A stretch of 64,000 bases of DNA from Amblyornis subalaris (GCA_018881555.1 JACAXG010000262.1:252665-316664), one strand, 5' to 3'; counted from the stretch's first letter, positions 13,401-25,194 are shown. Numbers and translations: made by a program. The notes: generated by a model from the letters alone, not told the origin.

Positions 13401-16400
13401 AGATTTACGTTTTATTTAAGTATATTTTTTTATGGAATCAGGTTTCTCTGGACGGTGAGTTGCTCTGTCACCCCCATTGTTCTGTGTGATTGCAGTTGAA
13501 TTTTGTCTGTCCTGCCAAAACTGGGGGGGGTTTGGCCACCTGTGTCACTTCTTCAGTGCTTTCAATTGCCTTAGAACAACGGGGGTTAGGGGTGAGGCTC
13601 ATCTTTGTGTTCCCCGATTTGGGATCCTGGGGGTTCTGTTAAAGACCTTCTTTACACTGTAGGGAAGCTTCTATACAGATCTGTAATTTTGGAAATGATA
13701 GAAAATTATTTGTCGTGTTACCCCAGAATGGGATAAAACAGAGTGGGTTTTGGTTTTTGGTTTTGGATTTTTTTGCTATGGAGAGCTGCTTCTTTTTTTC
13801 TCCTCTCCCTCTTGAAGGGATACAGGTTCATCTCCTTGGGTCTTTATTATTATTAGAGCAGTATGATTATTCTTGGAATTTCCGTTGTAGTAGAACTCCC
13901 ATTTGATGGCAAAAATGAGATTTCAAATCCCTAGTGTTTTTTACAATAAATGTAGTTTGAATGGCAGAAGGAAGGTAAAATTTCAGTGAAGCAGTGCTGT
14001 AGTGTCAGGTGGTGGGGAGGAAAACACCCAGTACAAACTGGGGTTTTATTTAACTTCTTATTTCTGTGTAATACAACTTCCCTGTTCCCTTTAGGCACCC
14101 TGGTTTTGGGACACACGACAGTGCTGGTACAACTACCCTTTCCAGGTACGAGAGAAACACTTCCTAAATTCCAACTTTTTGGACAATTTCAGTTTTTATT
14201 TTTATTATTGATACTGGATTAAAACTCTGGCATTTACTCTTTGTGCCTTTACATCCTGGTTAGGTTTGGCAACAGCAGAGTTTCCTTGGATACATCTGAC
14301 TCATAGTCACTTTATGTTTACTTGCTGCTGAGATTATTAAAAGTGGGGAAAAAAGGCATAAAGTCATAGTGGTAATTTATTTATTTACTCTATAGAGGCC
14401 AACAGTCTGTTCCAGAGCCTGGTTTTCCTACTCCAAGAGGCTTCAGTAGGAGTTGTAAATATTGACAAGGGAATTTACTCCTTTGGAATAAAGCTCAAAC
14501 ACACAAGTATATTTGTGTGAGTAAGCCTGGAGTAAGATGTTTGTTGCTTAAGCCTGTTTTTATTAAACCTTAATGATTTAACTGTGCCTCAGCAGTTCTG
14601 GAGGAACAAAGTGGGATGGGAAAGGAGGAAGGAAAAAAAGTTATCTTAATGTAAGTTTTGAATTATTTTGTCTTCTAACTATGCTCTCTCTGTTTTCCAG
14701 CCTCTAACATCCAAGCTTTATTATTACTATATCTTGGAGCTGGCCTTCTACTGGTCCCTCATGTTTTCTCAGTTTACAGACATTAAAAGGAAGGTGAGGT
14801 GAACCAGAGTTGCATTAAGCACTTAATAGCTATAATAAAAATAATAATACAGAGATAGGACTAACAAAAAAATGGGAGTGTGCCTGGCCAGGAAAGCCAA
14901 AATGTAGTGATAACTGTGTTTTCTTCCTCATTTACACCTTTGTGAGCCTCCCTCCTCCTGCAAGCACAATCCAGTCCTGGGAGGAAGGGGAGAGCAAGGC
15001 TGACCTGCAGCCTGGTGTATCCTTGAGTTCCTGTCACCTTCCAGGGGCAAGAACAGCATCACTCAATACCTCCCAATCAAAAGTTAACAAGTCATTGCCT
15101 AAAAATAGATTTAACTGAAAGGCTTGCAAGAAAATGAGCTGCTCAAAGCAGAACCCTGCTGAAGCTGCTGAGGAAATGGCAAACACTAAGACAGTAATAA
15201 ATGGGGTTTTGAAAGGAATTTCTCATCTGTGTAAGGAGGGGATGATGAGTGGTTGCAGTTGCTCAAATCTAATTCCGTCACACTGCGTTCCAGGATTTGG
15301 TTATTGTTGCTGTTGGAGAACAGTTCCCAGTAAATCCTGTTTTATTGCTTCCTTTACATGAGCTGCAAAGCAGCAAATTATCCCAATTCTTGGATTGGCT
15401 GTTAAAAAAAATAAATTTACCTGGTTTTTTTTCTGTGGTGAAATATTAGCAGGAGAGGCACTATGCAATACAGTGGAGCTGCAGGCAGGGAATGATGAAC
15501 TGCTCTGGGATTCTGTTTACAGTGGTTAATTTTGACTTTAACAAGTGGATGACATTCCCCACTGCAGCAGGGTGAGGTACAGGAACGCAGGGGCTGAGCT
15601 GCAAACCAGCCCTGAATATTGGACATTGTAAACATTTTTTTAAGGAAAAGACCTCGTTCTTCCTGCTGAGTTACCTGGTGCTCTGTGCCTGCCCTGCCCG
15701 GGCAGGGTTTGGTCACCGACAGCAGTAACAGCACTTAAATGTGTGCCAGCAGTTGAGAGGATGAGCAGTGTGACTGTGAAACCAGAACAAGCCAAAAATA
15801 AAAACCCTCTTGTCCTGTGAATCCTTTCTGTGGGGTCTGCAGATACGGTTGTGTGTGTGCCAGAGAGACTGTGCTGATCCCTGAACAGGCAGAGCTCTGA
15901 CTTCAGCAGCACCAAAGCTGAGAGACCTTTCTGGAAGCATTTGTGGAGATGGTGGGAGTGTGGTGAGCTGGGCTTCGTGTGAAATGGAGTCGGAGCCTGA
16001 ACTGAAGGACTCCTGTGACCCCAGTGACTCAGTTGGGTGGCTGTGTTCCAAACTTTTGTATTTGTGTGACAGCCAAAGAGTCTTCATTCGTGTCTTTCCC
16101 ATTTCCAGGACTTCCTGATCATGTTCGTCCATCACTTGGCCACAATTGGGCTCATCACCTTCTCTTACATGAATAACATGGTGCGAGTTGGAACTCTGGT
16201 GCTGTGCCTCCACGATGCTTCAGATTTCCTCTTGGAGGTGAATTTCCTTTCACATCTTTGCATCCCTAATGCTGGTGTGATCTCAGAGGAACAAGCTGAC
16301 ACTCCCATTCTTGATAAACTGCTTTAAATGTGCCATGAAACTTGTGCTGCTGATCCTGCCTGGTCAGCTTTTCCTCCAAACTGCTTGAGTGCTGAGAGTC

Positions 16401-19400
16401 ACAGAACCATGGAATGCTTTGGGTTGGAAGGAACCTTAAAAATCATCTAGTTCCACTAGACCACGTTGTTCCAAGCCCCATCCAGCCTGGCCTTGATCAC
16501 TTCTAGGGATGGGGCAGCCACAGCTTTCCTAGGCAACCTGTGCCAGGGTCTCCCCACCCTCACAGGGAGGAATTTCTTCCTGATACACCATGTAACCATA
16601 TCCTCTGTCAGTTTAAAACCATTCCCCCTTGTCCTGGCACTCCAGGCCATTGTAAATAGTCTATCCCATCTTCCTTGTAGGACCATATATAATAAATAAT
16701 AGTATAATAATAATAATAATACAGTGTAATGATTGCTCATTGTTCCAAACTGCACAAATGCNATTGAGAGTTTTTTGAAGCTCTCCAGCCAGGTAATTAC
16801 AGGAGTGCACAAAGGGAATAATACTCTTATGTTTCTTGTCTCTTGTAGGCTGCAAAACTGGCCAATTATGCCAAGTACCAACGTCTGTGTGATGCTTTCT
16901 TCATGCTCTTTGGGGTCGTGTTCATCGTGACCCGGTTGGGCATTTACCCTTTCTGGTAAGCACCTGGAGCTGGGAGGTTTTGGGTGTTCTCCCAATCCTT
17001 TCAGCAAAGCCTTTGTTTTAGACTTTCCCAAGCACTCCACCTGTCCTTCGAGGCAGCCTGAAGCTGCAGACAGCCCAAGTGCTGTTTGGGGCAGGAGGTT
17101 TGAGTAGGCACATGAAGAAACCTCTTCTCAGTCAGCTGAGGGACTGGGAGAAGAGTCCAGAATCCCAGGCACAGCTGCCCCTCTCCTGCTGCAGTGATGG
17201 CAGAGTCAGCCAGAATCTGCTCTTGAGAGGCTTGAAGGGTTCTCTACTTCTCTGAAGAAGTTCTAGAAATAATTACAAGTGAGGCACAGTCTCTTGATGT
17301 AATTTTTGTTTGTATCTGGCAGTGTCTGCAGTTTGTATCACTGCAGTTTCTGATTCTTATGACACTCGTGTCCTGTCCTTGTGTTGTGACTGTTCAGAGC
17401 CTGAAATAGGTCAGGTTTCTTTGGGAGGTAAAACCCTGGATAAATGGCTTAGAGAGATCATCGCATAATGAGATTCCCTCTCACCTCAATAGGTCAGACC
17501 TGGAGAGGTACTTCAGTTAATGTTGTCCATTTATTGTGTGTGATGACAATTTAGTTACACCATTTTACTGCATGTATTTATTTCCTAGGCCATGGACACC
17601 TGGCATTCCCTTTCTTTTTGGGTGCCTGGTAGGCAGTAACAGGAGTAACTTTAGGATCAGGATTGCAGTTAAAGCTCTTGCTTATTTTCCACTAAATGCA
17701 TCAAAGGACTCTGGAAGAAGATGAGTTTTAATTCTTATTTCTTTGTAGGCTCCTTCCAGGGACAGATGAGGGAGTTGTTGTTTCTCCAGCTGCTGTCTGT
17801 TGTGAGGGGATGCTCTTACCTCACACCAGTGCTCAGCATGCTGTAAATCTTTAATGTGTTTTCCACTGGCTGTAATGTCATTCCTCAGCTCTGTAGAGGA
17901 ATCTGGCGAGTTGCAGCAGCACTGCAGACCCTCTGCTGTTTCCCTTCATGTGTATTCTCTTCCCTAATTCATAATGTAAAACATCAACAGATCTCTGGAA
18001 TTGCATTTAATTCTTTCATAAACCTGCTATGAGTTAAATATTTCTGGAGCTGCCTTTTGGGGGATTTTGGTTCTTGTTTGAAAGGCTTGTTTTGCTTTTC
18101 TTGTGAAATGTTAAAAGCTGTGTGAAATCAATGTCGTCGTTAAAGGTCTCTCCATACCTCTCTGCATCATAAAATCTAAAGTGTTTATTAAATTGCTTAA
18201 GGACTGGCAATAACTCCAGCAAGAAGAAGAGCAAAACAGAAATAAAAGAATCACAAGGCTTGTGCCATAAAGCAATTTTGAGTCCTCCAGCCTGGCCAGA
18301 GGAATTTCTGGGGGAAGAGAAGAGTACCGAGGGAGGAAGGGAGGCCTTCTAAGAACAAAATTCCTTCCTGATCTCAGAGTCCTCGAGGCTGGAAAAGCCC
18401 TCCAAGACCATCGAGTCCAGCTTGTGACTGATCCCCACCAGAGCCTTGAGTGCCACGTCCAGTCTTTCCTTGGGCACCTCCAGGGATGAGGACTCCACCA
18501 CTTCCCTGGGCAGCCCCTTCCAGTGCCTGACCACCCTTTCCATGAAGAAATTCCTCCTGATGTCCAACCTGAACCTTCTCTGGCACAGCTTGAGGCCGTT
18601 TCCTCTTGTCCTGTTGTTCCCTGGGAGCAGAGCCCGACCCTCCCTGGCTACCCCCTCCTGTCAGGGAGTTGTGGAGAGCCAGAAGGTCCCCCCTGAGCCT
18701 CCTTTTCTCCAGGCTGAGCCCGCACAGCTCCCTCAGGAGTTCTCCAGACCCTTCTCTTGCTGCTCCAGCTCCAAGCCCAGAGCTGGACAGAGCACTCAAG
18801 AGGCCTCACAGTGTCCAGCACAGAGCGACAATCCCCACCCTGGTCCTGTGCCCACACTATTTTTGATACAATTTTTGATCCTTAAATCTGGGTGAAAGCT
18901 GCCCGAGCAGGAAGGTGTTAACGGTTGTTTTGGTGACCAGAGCAGCCTGACATCACTTCCTGTGAAGTTGTTATAAATAAATGCTCGTGCTTTGGAGAAG
19001 GGAATTGGCAGCAGATCCGTGTGTGTACCCAAATTGCAGCACATTCACATATTCTGTTTGTTGCTCAGTTCCAGTGTTTCTAATGAGCTTTCCTCTGTCT
19101 CCTGACTCTGGCAGGAGCAGGGCAGCAGATGCTCAGTGAGACAGAAACTGTGGAGCATCTGGCCTGGCACCTCCAGTCAGAGCTGGAAGCCCTGGCCCAG
19201 CACAGCCGATCTGAAATGTGTTTCTGCATCTCTTTTAGGATTTTGAACACAACCCTGTTTGAAAGCTGGGAGTTGATCGGTCCCTACCCCTCCTGGTGGC
19301 TGTTCAACGGGCTCCTGGTGACCTTGCAGGTCTTGCATGTCATCTGGTCTTACCTCATCATCCGCACGGCCTCCAAGGCCCTGGTGCGGGGCAAGGTAAG

Positions 19401-22178
19401 GCTGAGAGAGGCTTCTGGGACCTCTTCCCTGCAAGCCCTATTAAGGAATCATGAGGAAGTGGGCTTTTTGATGAGGACTGGTGTTGGTTCTTGAGGGACT
19501 TGCAACAGGAGTTCACAAAAATGGCAGTTCTTTACCCTGATGTGTTCAAAGGCAGGGAGTCTCTCCTGGGCATGCAGGGAAATAACTTGATCTTCCAGTA
19601 TGTTCAAATGGCCTAAAATAGTGATGATGACAGACTTGTTATGCACTCTGGAGTTTAAGGTGGTAGCAGGCTCTCTTTTGGACAACAGGATGAACATACA
19701 GGATGTTTTCCAGCTTCAGCTGGTCCTTGGGATGTGCTGGGGATTGTGCATCTTCATTGGCTTGTGGTTGCCAGTGCAGGCGCTGAGCTCCAGCACCCAG
19801 CGAAAGGGTTCCCAGGGATGCAGTGGGGTTTGCTGGTTGTCAGAAATCACAGAATGGCCTGGGTTGGAAGGGACCTTAAAGATCATCCAGTTCAAGGCCA
19901 GGTTGGACAGGGCTTGGAGCAGCCTGGGTTAGTGGAAGATGTCTCTGCCCATGGCAGGGAGTGGAATGAGATGGGCTTTAAGGTCCTTCCAACCCAAACC
20001 ATTCCATGATTCTATGAAAGAGCAAAAGCTGATTTAGTAGCACAAATGCATTTTCCTATCAGATCCTGATATCCTGATCTGGGTTTCTCTGACAGCTCTC
20101 CATTATTTTATGTTTGACTTTAGCTGCCCCTACGCATGGAATGTGGCCTTGAAAAATACAAATATCATGGTTGACTCTGGGGGCAGGAAGGCTTCAGAGT
20201 ACGAGCTCTTCATCTGTTCCCCACAACTGCTACTGCAAATGCCTAATTTTCATTCTCTGCAGCTGTTTCTGTATCCTGAGTTCTACACCTTTTCCCTTTC
20301 CTTGGTTCTCTCCTGTCCAGGTGACCTAGCCAGAGAAAGGACTCTAAGCTCTGTCTTCTTCATTCTTTTCTCCTTTTCTCTGTGCCAGATTGGAGCTGGA
20401 CAGTTTCACCCTGTGCATGTAAGTGTGACCTGTGGTTCTGTTTGTTCACTGAAACACGTCGGTGTCCAGGCCAAGACAAAAGCAGAGCTCTGGTCTTGGG
20501 GCTTTGGTGCCTTCTCCTTCTCTCCCTGGTCCTGACAGAGTGCTAAAATACTGGTTTTTCCAAAGGTCAGAGCAGTGTCCTGGGGTCTGTTCTTGCCTGC
20601 TGTCACCTGCCTGCACGACCTTCACTCTCTGCTTTTACACACCCACACACTCCGTTTTCCGTCCTTGCTCCTCGTCAGCACCGCACTGAGGGGTAGAGGG
20701 TGGGAGGAATTCACTCCTTTTTGTGAAAAGGAGTAAAACAGTCACTTTTTCCCCAAGAACAGGGAACATATCAAGGGATTTCTGCTTCCTTCCAGTGACC
20801 CTTTGAACTTCCAACATAGCAGGAGATTGGGGAAAGATAGCAAAAGTTCTGGCAACAGTCAGAAGCCAGGACATCCAACAAGTTCCTGGAGATCATTAAC
20901 TTCACCTGGCTTCTAGCCAGATCTTCCCTGGAGTTCAACCACTTCCTGCTGCTGGAGATCCCTAACCCTGACTCCAGGAGAGCAGAGTAGAGTGAAATCC
21001 TGGAATCCTTGGAAAACTGCGAGCCAGAGCGCTGGCACGTGGAGTTACTGAGGGCTCTTTGCTGCAGAGTGAGAGAAGTGAGGAGCTGCCTTGGGCAGAG
21101 CAGGGGCCACTTCCCAGGCCTGGCTTGCACTGGTGAGGTTTGGCTCTGGCACCTGCCACCACCCAAGGTGTGTGTTTGCAGTTAGGGCCGGGTTTATGGG
21201 CTCTTCCCTTGCCCTTCTGGCTCCTCAGGGCTGGAGTGCCTGCTGTGCCACTCGGGGCAACCGGCACCAAACTCCTCCCGGGAAGGTTCAAAATCCATGT
21301 ACAGGTCAAATTCAGCTGGATTTGCAGCCAGTCTCTGAACTAAGGCATAACTCTGTAAGCAGATCCCTGGGCTGAGGCTCCTCCTGTTCCGAGCGGGTGT
21401 TTGCTGGATCAGACTGCCTGTGTTCTCCATCCCCCTGTCCAAGAAGGCTCCTGCTCCTAAATGGGATCTCCCAGATGAAGCACAGGCTGTGGAAATGGAG
21501 GTGCTGTAAGGGAACAGTGATGTGATAAATACAGCTGGTTAATTTTTAAAATAGCAAAGCTGCTCCTTGTAGGACAAAATGTTCTCTCTCAAACTGACCC
21601 ATCCCTGGATTGTGGTCATTGGACCCACTGGTGATTGTGGCATGAGAAATCCTTGATTCAAAACAAATTGTTTAGAAAAATGGCCTTTAACCAATCTAGA
21701 GAGGAGGTCTTGGAAGCCAAGAACAACCCCAGATCTGTAGTGTCCTCTGATATGGTGAGAGCAAGAGTGAAGTGCTTTCACAGATACACAGAATAGTTGG
21801 AAAATGGAACTCATCTTTCCAAATTGTCTTTTTCAGTGTCTGTGTCTTGTTCCTAATGTGATGACAGGCTTCTCTTTGGGAGCTTGAACTGATCCAGACT
21901 CAAATGTAGGAGGTAGATGTGACTGAAGGTGGTTCATCACATGGACACAACCTTCTGGTTTCTGTCGATTTTTCAACTACTCCCCTTCTCCTCTCCCATT
22001 CCCCAATTTCATCGGCAATGTTTAGGTATCCAAGGATGACCGCAGCGACGTGGAGAGCAGCTCCGAGGAGGAGGATGTGACTTCCAACAGCACAAAAGGA
22101 ATTTTCAGCACTTCCAGTAACGGTTCCAATCGCCTGAACGGCCATGTGGCCGGTGGCCAGTGGACAGGAGAGGAGTAA
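4104..22178 (+). CDS. CERS5: Ceramide synthase 5 (10 coding exons, 394 aa)
   Basis: ER membrane sphinganine/sphingosine N-acyltransferase that joins a fatty acyl-CoA (C16 preferred in the family) to a sphingoid base. Coding exons: 4104-4303, 10373-10478, 12450-12580, 13397-13454, 14095-14145, 14701-14793, 16109-16237, 16849-16955, 19239-19395, 22026-22178. Start chosen because it opens the family N-terminus ([16 protein letters not shown], with an N-glycosylation site) just inside the CpG island. Residues 103-140 are the Hox-like segment ([14 protein letters not shown]). The TLC domain follows, with the Lag1 motif at about 214-256: H221-H222 and H248-D249-x2-D252. The loop [15 protein letters not shown] (about 293-307) lies between the last two membrane spans, where acyl-chain choice is set. 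The acidic serine-rich tail ([12 protein letters not shown]) fits CK2 phosphorylation. CERS6 is the closest alternative; tail and synteny favour CERS5. Introns hold several CR1 copies. The 394 aa length is close to the mammalian protein. Confidence 0.97.
5098..5221 (+). mobile_element. CR1 3'-end fragment in CERS5 intron 1
   Basis: 5'-truncated CR1 tail ending in TCCAACCCAAACCATTTCAT and the CR1 terminal octamer, with one ambiguous base at 5216. Confidence 0.9.
7140..7495 (-). mobile_element. Older CR1 fragment in CERS5 intron 1
   Basis: Starts with a diverged reverse-complement CR1 tail (GGAATCATAAAATCATTTAG) and continues with CR1-like sequence. It is more diverged than the other copies. 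Confidence 0.7.
8225..8308 (+). mobile_element. Short CR1 3'-end fragment
   Basis: Only the last ~80 bp of a CR1, ending in ATTCCATGATTCTGTG. Confidence 0.8.
8703..9077 (+). mobile_element. CR1 fragment in CERS5 intron 1
   Basis: About 370 bp of CR1 3' region. It contains the typical AGGCTGAGGGAGCTGG and GGAGGAATTTCTCC stretches and ends at a tail octamer with an ambiguous base at 9074. Confidence 0.9.
12826..12882 (+). repeat. (TG)n microsatellite in CERS5 intron 3
   Basis: Imperfect TG dinucleotide tract with CG and TA interruptions, about 245 bp after the exon 3 donor. Confidence 0.9.
16398..16690 (-). mobile_element. CR1 fragment in CERS5 intron 7
   Basis: Reverse-complement CR1 tail followed by about 290 bp of element. 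Confidence 0.9.
16688..16724 (+). repeat. (ATA/TAA)n low-complexity tract
   Basis: Trinucleotide-like TAA/ATA repeats at the truncated end of the neighbouring CR1, about 125 bp before the exon 8 acceptor. Confidence 0.85.
18366..18862 (-). mobile_element. CR1 fragment in CERS5 intron 8
   Basis: About 500 bp of CR1 3' region in minus orientation; same subfamily style as the copy at 8703-9077 but reversed. Confidence 0.9.
19849..20022. mobile_element. Fold-back CR1 composite in CERS5 intron 9
   Basis: The left ~45 bp is a CR1 3' tail in minus orientation (GGTTGGAAGGGACCTTAAAG). It joins directly to about 120 bp of CR1 3' end in plus orientation ending in CATGATTCTATG. The outer arms are inverted repeats of each other, so this is either two nested insertions or an inversion product. 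Confidence 0.8.
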
Positions 22179-23260
22179 GGCCCTGGGCTGGCCTTGAGCA
22201 AACACGAACTTCTCTTCCAATATCTAGTTGTGTTGAGCTCCACATTCCCAAGTGATCTTTAATCAAAAACCCCTTCCCCAGAAACCTCCAGCAGACGCGA
22301 AACGGGCACAACCCTGACCAGTCAGAGGCTTCGCGCGGCACAAGGGACGAAGCCAACGACCGGGGCAAAAACAAAGCTGCAGATTTCACTTCAAGCCATT
22401 TTGTACTTCAAAAGTACAAAAACAACACCCCTTGAGTCCTGTTGATACTTGCAGAGGTGTCTTTNTTTGTGACAAACTGGTTTTTACTGGGATCGACTCA
22501 AGGCAGAGCAGGTTTGGACCGCAGGGTTCGGTGCCACTCAGTGACGGTTCGCTCCGGGCAGGTGCAGCAGCTCTTGATGCACTCCAGAAGCCACTTCAGA
22601 GCACGGAGAATGCAGGTTCCAAGTCCAAACTGCCCTGGGTGAGGCAGAGACTCTTCTCCCAGCTGAGCTTTGAACTGCGCTACCCCAGAACTGCTGCTCT
22701 GCCTCACCCCAGGGTGCTGGGGAGGTCCCAGCTGCTCATCTCTGCTGTCACCAGGGACCAGGTCAGCGTCTGCTGCCTCTTTTGGTGCTGCAAACCCCTC
22801 TGAAGTCTTGACCAAAGCCTTCTGCAAGGGGGGAGGGGGGTGGTTTATTGCCCCTGAGATAACCAGCACAATCCAGGCCTTTTAAATTGTTTCCTTCCTG
22901 TTGCAAATTGTGGTTTTGAAGACTTTTCTAGACCTACTGGATTCAGTTCGGTAAGCTGGGATCAGAGGGAGGATCAGAACTGGTGGGCTGGGTTTAGCTC
23001 TCCAAAAAATGAGATGTTTTGGTCCTGTACTCTGAGACAGAAGTGATTGTTGCTGCTCTGATGTTAGAGCTGTGGAGGAACCCGGGGCTGGAAAGGCAGC
23101 CACACTGTGGGCTTTGCTTCTCTTTTTTTACTCAATGGTACTTGGGGGCAATGGAACGGTCAATCAGGAGCAGAATTTTGGAAACTTCTCAAGTTGTTAC
23201 CATTTTATACTGTTGTTTACTCTTATCTCCAATTAAAAGTTGCTTCAGAAATTTGGGGTG
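22179..23260 (+). other. CERS5: CERS5 3' UTR
   Basis: Noncoding sequence after the TAA at 22176-22178. The best poly(A) signal is ATTAAA at 23232-23237. One ambiguous base lies at 22465. No exon or repeat is recognised inside. Confidence 0.65.
23232..23237 (+). promoter_or_regulatory. CERS5: CERS5 poly(A) signal ATTAAA
   Basis: Common variant hexamer at the end of an AT-rich stretch, about 1.05 kb after the stop codon and 270 bp from the COX14 poly(A) signal on the other strand. Confidence 0.6.
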
Positions 23261-23364
23261 ATGCGTTTAATCAGAGAGGACAGGGCGTGTCCCTTTGGTG
23301 TCCCTGAGCACCTGGGCTGCTGCCAGGAGCACAGGACAAACAGCTTTTTGGAAGAACAGGGGAG

Positions 23365-23462
23365 ATGTGATGGACTCATGGAAGGTGTCCCTGCCCACAG
23401 CAGAGGAGTGGAATCAGGTGAGCTTTAAGGTCCCTCCCAACCCAGACCAGTCTGTGATTCAG
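23365..23462 (+). mobile_element. CR1 3'-end fragment between CERS5 and COX14
   Basis: Last ~100 bp of a CR1 ending in CCAGTCTGTGATTC. It sits between the two convergent poly(A) signals. Confidence 0.8.
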
Positions 23463-23504
23463 GGGACACCACACACCACCACACCCAGCCACTTTCACAC
23501 AGGT

Positions 23505-23510
23505 TTTATT
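23505..23510 (-). promoter_or_regulatory. COX14: COX14 poly(A) signal AATAAA
   Basis: TTTATT on the plus strand, which reads AATAAA on the coding strand, about 70 bp after the COX14 stop. The 3' UTR is therefore very short. Confidence 0.75.
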
Positions 23511-23579
23511 GTGCTCCATCTGCCTCCCCCAGCCCAAGGGGGCCCGGGCCCAGCTCTCGGGGCTGGTCCCAGCCTGGGC

Positions 23580-23738
23580 TCAGCTCTCGGGGCCGGGTGT
23601 GTTCTCGCGCTCACGGCGGTGCTGGAGCATCCTCTGGACGCGGACGCTGCACAGGTACCCAGCGTACACAGTCAGCAGCATCATGGAGCCCGAGAACGCC
23701 TTGTAGCCGAAGTCTGCCAGCTGCTTCCTGGACACCAT
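23580..23738 (-). CDS. COX14: Cytochrome c oxidase assembly factor COX14 (52 aa, single coding exon)
   Basis: Small single-pass inner-mitochondrial-membrane protein that stabilises newly made COX1 early in cytochrome c oxidase assembly (MITRAC complex in mammals). The start ATG at 23738 opens the family N-terminus [20 protein letters not shown]. One hydrophobic span covers about residues 17-33 and is followed by the conserved CSVRVQRM and a basic tail. The usual length is about 57 aa; this copy has a shorter C-terminus and stops at TGA 23580-23582. A splice acceptor (CTCCTAG) lies 8 bases before the ATG, so exon 1 is noncoding and lies beyond the CR1-filled intron, probably in the CpG island near 24.8 kb. 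An open frame runs upstream in frame, but it crosses the acceptor into CR1 and is not part of the protein. Confidence 0.95.
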   Translation of the reverse strand: MVSRKQLADFGYKAFSGSMMLLTVYAGYLCSVRVQRMLQHRRERENTPGPES

Positions 23739-23761
23739 GGCTGCACCTAGGAGAGAGACAC

Positions 23762-24708
23762 ACAATCCCAGAATCGTCAGGCTCGGAAGGGACCTCTGGT
23801 GATCCTCCAGTCCAACCCCCCGTGTCCAGGCAGGGTCACCCAGAGCAGGTGACACCAGAACGTGTCCAGGGAGGCTTGGAGTGTCTTCAGAAAGGGAGAG
23901 TCCCTGACTCCCTGGGCAGCTGTTCCAGTGCTCTGCCCTCCTCCATGGAAAGAAGCTCTTCCTCACGTTGAAGTGAAACTTCTTGTGTTTTAGTTTATGG
24001 CTTTTGCTCCTTGTCCTGCCTGTGGGTACCACCAAAATGAGTCTGGCACCATCCTCTGGCACCCCTTGGAGATACTTAAGATCCCCTCTCACTGTTCTCT
24101 CCAGACTAACCAGGCCCAGCTCCCAGTCTCTCCTCAGAGAGATGCTCCAGATCCCTCACCATCTTTGTGGCCTCCACTGGACCCTCTCCAGCAGCTCCTT
24201 ATCTTTCCTCTAATGAGGAGCCCAGAACTGGGCACAGCACTTCAGATGTGCCTCTCTAGGGCTGAGGGGCAGGATCCTCTCCCTGCCCTGCTGGCCACGC
24301 TCTTCCCAATGCATCCCAGGATCCCATTGGTCCTCCTGGCCCCAGGTCACACTGCCAGCTCATGGGCAACTTGTCACCCACCACGACCCCCTGGTCTTTC
24401 TCCAGAGCTGCTCTCCAGCAGATCACCCCCAACCTGTGCTAGTACTTGGGGTTATTCCTCCCCGGGTGCAGGATCCTACACTTCCTCTTGTTGAGCCTCA
24501 TTAGGTTATTCTGCTAACGTTTGTCTTTGCCCAATTCTCCAGCCGACGGAGGCCCCGTGGAACGGCAGCACAGCCACTCCCCCGCGTTTCGTATCATCAC
24601 CAAACCTGCTTAGGGTACATTCGATCCTTTCCTCCGGGTCGGTGCTGAATGAGACTGGGCCCAGCAGCGATCCCCGGGGGGAACTCACTGACTACCGGCC
24701 TGCAAGGG
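23762..24708 (-). mobile_element. Long CR1 LINE fragment in the COX14 5' intron
   Basis: About 950 bp of CR1 in the same orientation as COX14, the longest CR1 copy here. It starts 12 bp inside the intron from the COX14 acceptor. The far end (GATCCCCGGGGGGAACTCAC, minus orientation) corresponds to the more 5' part of CR1 3' sequence and runs straight into the CpG island. Confidence 0.85.
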
Positions 24709-25190
24709 GGCGGCGGTGAGCGGGGCCGGGGGCGCGGATTCGCCCGTCCAGTCCATCCCACCCCACCCCATGCCAGGCCAGTCCATCCCATCCCACCCTA
24801 TCCCACCGCTCCGGACCCACCGCTCTCGTCCCGCTCCGCCGCGCTCCGGCCCGCGTCACGTGGCGCGTGCTGTCACGTGTGCCGCTGTCACGTGTGCCGC
24901 TCTCACGTGCTGCCGCCCGCGGCCGCGGGATGTGCGCGCGGTGCCCTCGGCGCCCCCTGGCGGCGGTTGCGCGGCTCTCCCCCCTCAGGGGCCGCTCCCG
25001 TCGCCGTTGCCTTCGCCGCCGCCTCGGGCCGTCCGCGCAGCCCGGGCAGCCCACACGGGCCTCCTTGCACGGCACAACCCGTGGGTCTCCCTGTCTCGGG
25101 TGAGGCGCCGGGCGCCCGCAGGGGGCGGTCCTTGGCCGCGCATGAATGGAGCCGAGGCTGTCCGGACCCTGCTGCAGCCCTGGGGCTCGG
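24700..25190 (-). promoter_or_regulatory. COX14: COX14 CpG-island promoter
   Basis: Dense CpG stretch upstream of COX14, beginning where the CR1 ends. It should hold the noncoding first exon, whose donor I could not place with confidence. No TATA box seen. It contains the E-box array listed separately. Confidence 0.65.
24857..24909. promoter_or_regulatory. Array of four CACGTG E-boxes
   Basis: CACGTG occurs at 24857-24862, 24874-24879, 24889-24894 and 24904-24909. The last three are carried on a 15-bp unit (TGTCACGTGTGCCGC-like). GTCACGTG is the preferred core for USF and MiT/TFE bHLH-ZIP factors, which bind nuclear-encoded mitochondrial and lysosomal gene promoters; use by COX14 is inference. 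Confidence 0.75.
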
Positions 25191-25194
25191 AGGC

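Noticed and set aside
23580..24092. 170-codon minus-strand frame ending in COX14
   Set aside because: Only the last 52 codons match COX14. The rest crosses a good splice acceptor into CR1 sequence, so it is not a longer protein.
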